Shown piece after piece: positions 59,327-64,000 of a stretch of DNA of 64,000 nucleotides. A model generated the notes under the pieces. That model saw nothing but the letters and a program-made list of their open reading frames with translations, searched no databases and was not told where the DNA came from. The stretch is from Luteimicrobium sp049844995. GTDB taxonomy: Bacteria > Actinomycetota > Actinomycetes > Actinomycetales > Cellulomonadaceae. The position numbers and the translations under genes were made by a program. How positions within the stretch are numbered: the stretch's first letter is position 1; every line of letters starts with the position of its first letter. Location: the NCBI RefSeq assembly GCF_049844995.1, contig NZ_JBNCMC010000001.1, forward strand, positions 248,001 to 312,000, given 5' to 3'.

Positions 59327-60295
59327 ATGGACCTGAGAGCCGAGACCCGGGAGTTCCTCACCTCGCGCCGCGGCCGGATCACCCCCGAGCGCGCCGGCCT
59401 CGCCGCGTACGGGGGCAACCGGCGCGTGCCGGGGCTCCGCCGTGAAGAGGTCGCCATGCTCGCCGGCGTGAGCGTCGACTACTACACGCGGCTGGAGCGC
59501 GGGAACCTGTCCGGCGCGTCCGAGGAGGTCCTCGAGGCGCTCGCGGAGGCGCTCCAGCTCGACGAGGCCGAGCGGGGCCACCTGGCGGACCTGGCGCGCG
59601 CGGCCAACGCGTCCGGGGCCGCACGGTCGCGAGCCCGGCGGGCTCCTGCGCCCACGCTGCGGCCGGTGGTCCAGCGGATCCTCGACTCGCTCGAGCACGC
59701 GCCCGCGTTCGTCCGGAACGGGCGGCTCGACGTCCTCGGCGCGAACCTCCTGGGCCGCGCGCTCTACGCGCCGCTGTACGACTCGCCGGAGCGCATCGCG
59801 AAGCGGCCGGTCAACACGGCCCGGTTCCAGTTCCTCGACCCGGTGGCCGCCCGCGCGTTCTGGGGCGAGCAGACCGACCGGCTCGCGCACGACGCCGTCG
59901 CCATCCTCCGCGCGGAGGCCGGCCACGACCCGTACGACCGGAACCTCACCGACCTCGTCGGCGAGCTGTCGACCCGCAGCGAGGACTTCCGCAGGCTGTG
60001 GGCGTCGCACGACGTGCGCTACCACCGCAGCGGGACCAAGGTGTTCCACCATCCCGTCGTCGGGCAGCTCGAGCTCGACTACGAGGCCCTCGTGCTCCCC
60101 GCCGATCCGGGCCTCCAGCTCAACGTGTACACCGCCGCGCGGGGCTCGGCGTCGGAGGACGGGCTCAAGCTGCTGGCCTCCTGGGCGGCGACGACGCTGC
60201 TCGAGTCCGGCGACACGGCGACCGGCGACTCAGCGCCCGGCGGCGGCGAGGTCGGCGCCGGTCGCGGCCTCAGGCGGGAGCGCGGCAGGCGCTGA
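59327..60295 (+). CDS. XRE-family regulator with MmyB-like ligand domain
   Basis: A 322-residue regulator. The N-terminal helix-turn-helix (residues 30-85) shows VPGLRREEVAMLAGVSVDYY and TRLERGNLSGASEEVLEALA. The MmyB-like C-terminal domain (110-290) has FVRNGRLDVLGANLLGRALY, VGELSTRSEDFRRLWASHDV and GTKVFHHPVVGQLELDYEAL, a pattern linked with fatty-acid-like ligands. The ATG is 6 bp after TACCGT (59315-59320), so likely leaderless. The 3' end overlaps the convergent methyltransferase by 26 bp. Confidence 0.92.
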   Translation: MDLRAETREFLTSRRGRITPERAGLAAYGGNRRVPGLRREEVAMLAGVSVDYYTRLERGNLSGASEEVLEALAEALQLDEAERGHLADLARAANASGAARSRARRAPAPTLRPVVQRILDSLEHAPAFVRNGRLDVLGANLLGRALYAPLYDSPERIAKRPVNTARFQFLDPVAARAFWGEQTDRLAHDAVAILRAEAGHDPYDRNLTDLVGELSTRSEDFRRLWASHDVRYHRSGTKVFHHPVVGQLELDYEALVLPADPGLQLNVYTAARGSASEDGLKLLASWAATTLLESGDTATGDSAPGGGEVGAGRGLRRERGRR

Positions 60296-61103
60296 CGGCC
60301 AGCGTCGTGAACGGGACCGTGAAGCTTCCGCCGCCGGCGTCGACGGCGTCGCCGACGGCGCCCAGCACCTCCGCGAGCCGGTCCGGTTCCAGCCGGGTGA
60401 GGCCGCCCGTCGTGGGCAGGAGCTCGAGCCACGCGTCGCGGGTCCAGGTCCGCTCGACGTCGAACCGCCACTGCTCGGGGGCCTCGAAGCGTCCCGTCGA
60501 GCGGATCGTCTCGGCGACGGCGGCGTACCCGGCCTGGTACGCCTCGACCGGCCGCCGTCCCGACCCGCCCGCGAACGGCGACTCGGGCACGACGCGCCGG
60601 AACGCCTCGGCGAAGGCGTGGGCGACGTCGTCGGGCGGCTCGAAGACGTGGCCGAAGACCGCGAGCCGGCCGCCCGGGCGCAGGACGTCGGCCGCCTTGG
60701 CCGCGCCGACGGCCGGGTCGACCCAGTGCCACGACTGGGCGGCGGCGACGGCGTCGAACGTCCGCCCGGCGGGCTCCCACCCCTCGAAGGTCGCGACCTC
60801 GACGGGCAGGCCGCGCTCCCGCGCGAAGGCCGCCATGCGCGCGTCGGGCTCCACGCCCAGCACGGCGCATCCCGCAGCCTGGAGCTGGCGGGCGGCGATC
60901 CCGGTCCCGCAGCCGACGTCGAGGACGTCGCGGGCCGGGCCGGTCGGCGGGGCTCCCACGACCGCCGCGACCAGGGCCGGCGGGTAGGGCGGGCGGGCGC
61001 GGTCGTAGCGCTCGGCGTCGGTGCCGAACGACTCGGCCATCGCGCGGGCGCCGTGGATCGGTGCGGACGGGCTGCCGGGCTGTCGCGGGGGCGTCGCGGT
61101 CAC
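60270..61103 (-). CDS. Class I SAM-dependent methyltransferase
   Basis: A 277-residue methyltransferase. Motif I is VLDVGCGTGIAARQLQAAGC, then VLGVEPDARMAAFARERGL, FDAVAAAQSWHWVDPAVGAA and LRPGGRLAVFGHVFEPP. The AAQSWHW motif is frequent in the UbiE/trans-aconitate-like group. It lies 16 bp downstream of the sigma-factor gene on the same strand, so it may be co-transcribed with it. Substrate unknown. Confidence 0.88.
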   Translation of the reverse strand: MTATPPRQPGSPSAPIHGARAMAESFGTDAERYDRARPPYPPALVAAVVGAPPTGPARDVLDVGCGTGIAARQLQAAGCAVLGVEPDARMAAFARERGLPVEVATFEGWEPAGRTFDAVAAAQSWHWVDPAVGAAKAADVLRPGGRLAVFGHVFEPPDDVAHAFAEAFRRVVPESPFAGGSGRRPVEAYQAGYAAVAETIRSTGRFEAPEQWRFDVERTWTRDAWLELLPTTGGLTRLEPDRLAEVLGAVGDAVDAGGGSFTVPFTTLAVSACRAPA

Positions 61104-61119
61104 GAGCCCACGCTAGCGG

Positions 61120-61989
61120 TCAGGCCCTCCGGGCCGGGAGGTCGACCGTTCCGAGGACCCGCGCGTCCAGGACCGACACGAGCTCCACGATCCGGCCGTC
61201 GACCACGGTGCAGGACATCACCCCGAGCGGCTTGCCCGTGGGGCCCCAGGCCATGATGCCCGGCGCGCCGTCGACGAGCACCCGCCGCCCCGTGACCCGC
61301 GCCGGGCCGCCCCGCAGCGCCTCGCGGGCGAGCGCCGTCGCGCCGATCCGCACGGTCGTGCCGTGCGCCGTGTGCGTCGTCCAGCGCACGTCCGGGTCGA
61401 GGACCCGCAGCAGCGCCTCGAAGTCGCCGGCCCGCGACGCCGCGAGGAACGCGTCGACGACGGCGCGCTGCCGGCTCCGGTCGGACGGCTGCGGCGTGCC
61501 CTGGACCTTGCGTCGTGCGCGGCTGGCCAGCATCTTCGCGGCGTCGGCGGACTTGTCGAGGACCCGCGCGATCTCGTCGAACGGCACGGCGAACATGTCG
61601 TGCAGGACGAACGCCAGCCGCTCGTCGGGGCGCAGCGTGTCGAGCACGACGAGCAGCGCGAGCCCCACCGAGTCGGCGAGCGCCGCGTCCTCCGCGGGGT
61701 CGTCCTCCGTCACCACCAGCTCCGGGAGCTCGTCGACCGCCGACTCCGGGTGGGTACGCCGAGACCGCAGCGCGTCGATGCAGATCCGCCCGACGACCGT
61801 CGTGAGCCAGCCCGCGAGGTTGTCGATCGCGGCCGGGTCCTGCCGGCTCAGGCGCAGCCACGCCTCCTGGACGGCGTCCTCGGCGTCGGCGTGCGAGCCG
61901 AGCATGCGGTAGGCGAGCGCCACCAGCCGGCCCCGCTGCGCCTCGAACGCGTCGGCCACCGCGCCGACGCCGGTCTCGTTCGTCTCCAC
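61120..61989 (-). CDS. ECF sigma factor, SigJ/ECF41 type with SnoaL-like C-terminal domain
   Basis: A 289-residue ECF sigma factor. Region 2 is FEAQRGRLVALAYRMLGSHA with AEDAVQEAWLRLS, region 4 LRPDERLAFVLHDMFAVPFD and EIARVLDKSADAAKMLASRA. ELPELVV in the linker resembles the ECF41 linker motif. The C-terminal 110 residues are SnoaL-like (DFEALLRVLDPDVRWTTHTA), which in ECF41 replaces an anti-sigma factor by acting on the sigma itself. GTG 61989 has a GAAGG site. The divergent DoxX-like gene is a known type of ECF41 neighbour and probable target. Confidence 0.9.
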   Translation of the reverse strand: METNETGVGAVADAFEAQRGRLVALAYRMLGSHADAEDAVQEAWLRLSRQDPAAIDNLAGWLTTVVGRICIDALRSRRTHPESAVDELPELVVTEDDPAEDAALADSVGLALLVVLDTLRPDERLAFVLHDMFAVPFDEIARVLDKSADAAKMLASRARRKVQGTPQPSDRSRQRAVVDAFLAASRAGDFEALLRVLDPDVRWTTHTAHGTTVRIGATALAREALRGGPARVTGRRVLVDGAPGIMAWGPTGKPLGVMSCTVVDGRIVELVSVLDARVLGTVDLPARRA

Positions 61990-62071
61990 GCCAGTTACCT
62001 TCCCTCGCCGGGTGCCGTCGTGGGGGATGACGGGCCCGGGAGGGCCGAGGTAACCGACGGAAGGACGCGTC

Positions 62072-62452
62072 ATGGACGTCGTGCTGTGGGTCGTCACGGG
62101 GCTGCTGGCCGCCGTGTTCCTGTTCGCGGGCACCAACAAGCTGGTGATCCCGCGGGAGAAGCTGCTGGCCGCGCCGGGCGGAGGGTGGGTGGACGACTTC
62201 GACGAGGGCTTCGTCAAGGCGCTCGGAGCAGCGGAGGTGCTGGGCGCCGTCGGGCTCGTGGTGCCGGGGGCCGTCGGGGCGGCGACGTTCCTGGTCCCGC
62301 TCGCCGCGACGGGCGTGGGGCTCGTGATGGTCGGCGCCGCGGTCGTGGAGGTGCGCCGGGGCGAACCGGCGCACGCCCTCCTCAACCTGTTCTACCTGGC
62401 CCTGGCGGTGTTCCTGGTGTGGGGCCGGCTCGGCCCCGCACCGCTGGGCTGA
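62072..62452 (+). CDS. DoxX-like membrane protein
   Basis: A 126-residue membrane protein with four predicted helices: VLWVVTGLLAAVFLFAGTNK, ALGAAEVLGAVGLVVPGAVG, TFLVPLAATGVGLVMVGAAV and LLNLFYLALAVFLVWGRLG. This is the DoxX-like/SURF4-type fold. DoxX proteins are linked with thiol or quinone redox systems. GGAAGG precedes the ATG. The position divergent from the ECF41-type sigma gene, 82 bp away, suggests control by that sigma factor. Confidence 0.87.
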   Translation: MDVVLWVVTGLLAAVFLFAGTNKLVIPREKLLAAPGGGWVDDFDEGFVKALGAAEVLGAVGLVVPGAVGAATFLVPLAATGVGLVMVGAAVVEVRRGEPAHALLNLFYLALAVFLVWGRLGPAPLG

Positions 62453-62468
62453 CCACGCCGCCGCCGAG

Positions 62469-62897
62469 CTACGCGGCCTGGAGCGGCCGGGAGAACGACT
62501 TGCGCAGCGACGACGGCGCCACGACCGGCAGCAGCGCGGCCAGCAGCTTGCGCTTGGCTCCGCGAGGTTCGCGGGTGAGCTCCACGTCGACCCGGGTGCC
62601 GTCGTCCTCCGCGGTGAGCTGGAAGATCCAGCCGCCGCCGGGCCCGAACACCTTGGAGTCGTGCGTGGTGACGACGACGCGGCCGCGGTCGAGGTCCCAG
62701 TGGTAGCGGGCGCGTTCCCAGGAGGACGCGGTCCCCTCGGTGACCTCCGCCCAGTCGTCGCCCACGGCGTGGACCTCGAAGTGGTCGGCGTCGATCGTCG
62801 GCCAGGCGTCGGGGCGGGCCGGGCTGAAGTCGGTGAGGATCGCCATCAGCTCGGGGACGCTGAGGGGCGAGGTGAGGTGGAAGCGGACGGTGGTCAT
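62469..62897 (-). CDS. SRPBCC-family protein
   Basis: A 142-residue START/SRPBCC-type protein. It has VRFHLTSPLSVPELMAILTD, HFEVHAVGDDWAEVTEGTAS, and a conserved strand-rich part ending GGWIFQLTAEDDGTRVDVEL before a C-terminal amphipathic helix. The fold forms a hydrophobic pocket for lipids or polyketide-like ligands. GGAG precedes the ATG. It converges with the DoxX-like gene. No specific role is seen. Confidence 0.78.
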   Translation of the reverse strand: MTTVRFHLTSPLSVPELMAILTDFSPARPDAWPTIDADHFEVHAVGDDWAEVTEGTASSWERARYHWDLDRGRVVVTTHDSKVFGPGGGWIFQLTAEDDGTRVDVELTREPRGAKRKLLAALLPVVAPSSLRKSFSRPLQAA

Positions 62898-63014
62898 GGC
62901 GGGCTCCTTCGGGTGGGCCGGGTCTCCCGGCGGTTGATCCCACCCTCCCGGGCCCGCACCCCGGCTCGCGCCCGTGCCGGACCCTGGTGGACCCCCGGGC
63001 GCCCGGCGGAGTCC

Positions 63015-64000
63015 TCAGGGGACGAGCTGCTGGGACAGCTGCCACCGGTCGGCGCCGGCGTCGTGCGTCACGGTCGCGAGGGCGCCGTTGACGAGCGCGA
63101 GGTGCGGGGGGACGTGCCCGCAGTCGACGTCGCCCACCACGGGGACGCCCAGGTCGCCGAGCGCGTGCCGGACGGCGTCGTGCTGGGTCCAGCCCGGCAG
63201 GTCGGCGCCGCCGGTCCGTCCCACGAGGACCGCGCGGGCGTCGTCGAACCAGCCGGCGTACCGGAGCTGGAAGAGCCGGCGGGTCGTGTCGGCGGCGTTC
63301 GACTCGGCGCACTCGAGGTAGACGATCGTGCCCTCGGGCGCGTGCTCCCGGGCGAACCGGGGCACGTCGCCGAACGGCGTGCCGACGAGGTGCGTGATCG
63401 CCTCGAGGCAGCCGCCGATCAGGCGCCCGGAGACCGCAAGCTCCCCGCCGGCGTGCGCGTCGAGGCGGGTCCACGTCCCCGCGCTGTCGTACGTCGGCTC
63501 GACGACCGCCGGGTCGGCCTCCCAGTCGTCGTAGCCGTGAGCGCGGTGCCGCTCGGACGCTCCCTGGACGACGGTCGAGCCGGTCGGCGCGGCCACGACG
63601 TCCAGCCAGGACGCGAGGGGCGTCGGCACCCGGTAGGGCGTGTCCATGAGGTTCTGGCCGTGCAGCGTCGCGACGCCGGTCAGGACCGTGAGGGGCAGGA
63701 GCAGCGTCGAGACGTCCGAGAAGCCCACGAGCCACGTCGGGTCGGCGGCGAGGGCGTCCCAGTCGAGCCGGTCGAGGAGGTCGATCGCGATCTCCCCGCC
63801 CCACGGCGGGACCACCGCGCGCACCTGCGGGTCGAGGAGCATCGCCGTGAGCTCCGCTGCGCGCTCGTCGGCCGGGGCCGAGACGATGCCCGAGCCGTCC
63901 AGGCAGCGTCCGAGGCGAGGCTCCAGGCCCCGCGAGCGGAGCGTGTCCAGGGCGACCTCGAGCCGGGGCACGAGGCTCGCCGCGACGCCGGACGACGGCG
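63015..64000 (-). CDS. LD-carboxypeptidase (peptidase S66), 5' end outside the window
   Basis: At least 328 residues of an S66-family peptidase, open to the window edge; the first visible residues (PSSGVAASLVPRLEVAL) match the family's usual APSSG start, so only a few codons are missing. The catalytic triad is present: Ser in WLVGFSDVSTLLL, Glu in VYLECAESN and His in VDCGHVPPHLALVNG; VPPWGGEIAIDLLD is the oxyanion region. S66 enzymes trim the terminal D-alanine of tetrapeptides in peptidoglycan recycling, while MccF-type members cleave microcin C-like peptides. ALHGQNLM-like (TLHGQNLMDTPYR) and GCLEAITHLVGTPF segments lean towards the MccF-like branch. Confidence 0.88.
   Translation of the reverse strand, partial: PSSGVAASLVPRLEVALDTLRSRGLEPRLGRCLDGSGIVSAPADERAAELTAMLLDPQVRAVVPPWGGEIAIDLLDRLDWDALAADPTWLVGFSDVSTLLLPLTVLTGVATLHGQNLMDTPYRVPTPLASWLDVVAAPTGSTVVQGASERHRAHGYDDWEADPAVVEPTYDSAGTWTRLDAHAGGELAVSGRLIGGCLEAITHLVGTPFGDVPRFAREHAPEGTIVYLECAESNAADTTRRLFQLRYAGWFDDARAVLVGRTGGADLPGWTQHDAVRHALGDLGVPVVGDVDCGHVPPHLALVNGALATVTHDAGADRWQLSQQLVP

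Overview
The window is high-GC DNA from an actinobacterium. The high GC, the GTG starts, the leaderless mRNAs, the gene families (ROK and LacI sugar regulons, MalFG-type ABC transporters, a GH36 enzyme, a large secreted glycosidase) and the general style fit a soil or plant-litter member of the Micrococcales such as the Cellulomonas group. That placement is an inference from gene content only. No rRNA, tRNA, CRISPR array, prophage or origin was seen.

Layout. Positions 1-481 hold the end of an IS5-family element that abuts the stop codon of the first gene. 482-3438: a ThuA-like/Gfo-Idh operon facing a LacI regulator, with two matching palindromic operators exactly 100 bp apart. 3454-12048: a long minus-strand operon for uptake and breakdown of a sugar or sugar acid (lipoprotein, MalF, MalG, uronate-dehydrogenase-like SDR, mannonate-dehydratase-type enolase, ROK regulator, mutarotase, TIM-barrel isomerase). 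12160-15460: a second ROK gene divergent from a TIM-barrel isomerase and a Gfo/Idh dehydrogenase. 15403-17284: SGNH hydrolase, Nudix and GrpB-like genes. 17306-24034: a phosphonate island (alcohol dehydrogenase, PhnE, PhnC, PhnD, FAD oxidoreductase on the minus strand; GntR and a phosphonatase-like HAD on the plus strand) with a 7-4-7 dyad between the divergent arms. 24152-30785: two alpha/beta hydrolases, a flavoprotein, an SDR, a SulP transporter and an AI-2E-type membrane protein. 30830-40142: a galactoside regulon (GH36 alpha-galactosidase, lipoprotein and two permeases, LacI, then a secreted 881-residue clan GH-A enzyme); the same 14-bp operator motif lies before the first and last of these. 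40211-41834: a methyltransferase and an NmrA-like protein with a MerR/SoxR-style dyad.

41893-47415 is the most unusual stretch. Four genes on one strand (alkylsulfatase-like, esterase, methyltransferase, phosphotransferase-like) and a truncated acetyltransferase are arranged so that each intact gene is followed at its 3' end by a diverged copy of the same 52-bp structured repeat. This resembles a gene-cassette array, but the repeats lack the classical integron attC core motifs and no recombinase is present.

47486-64000: TetR plus sugar acetyltransferase, AraC plus DUF2000, a LacI-controlled ABC importer of the YnjBCD/Pot type, an AAA/DUF4143 ATPase, two aldo/keto reductases around a DUF2255 protein, an XRE regulator, a methyltransferase, a SigJ/ECF41-type sigma factor divergent from a DoxX-like protein, an SRPBCC protein, and an LD-carboxypeptidase cut by the window end.

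Two themes recur. In three of the four ABC operons a strong hairpin lies directly between the binding-protein gene and the next transport gene, probably setting a high binding-protein to permease ratio. Many genes also appear to be leaderless, with the start codon 6-7 nt after a TAnnnT-like -10 element.
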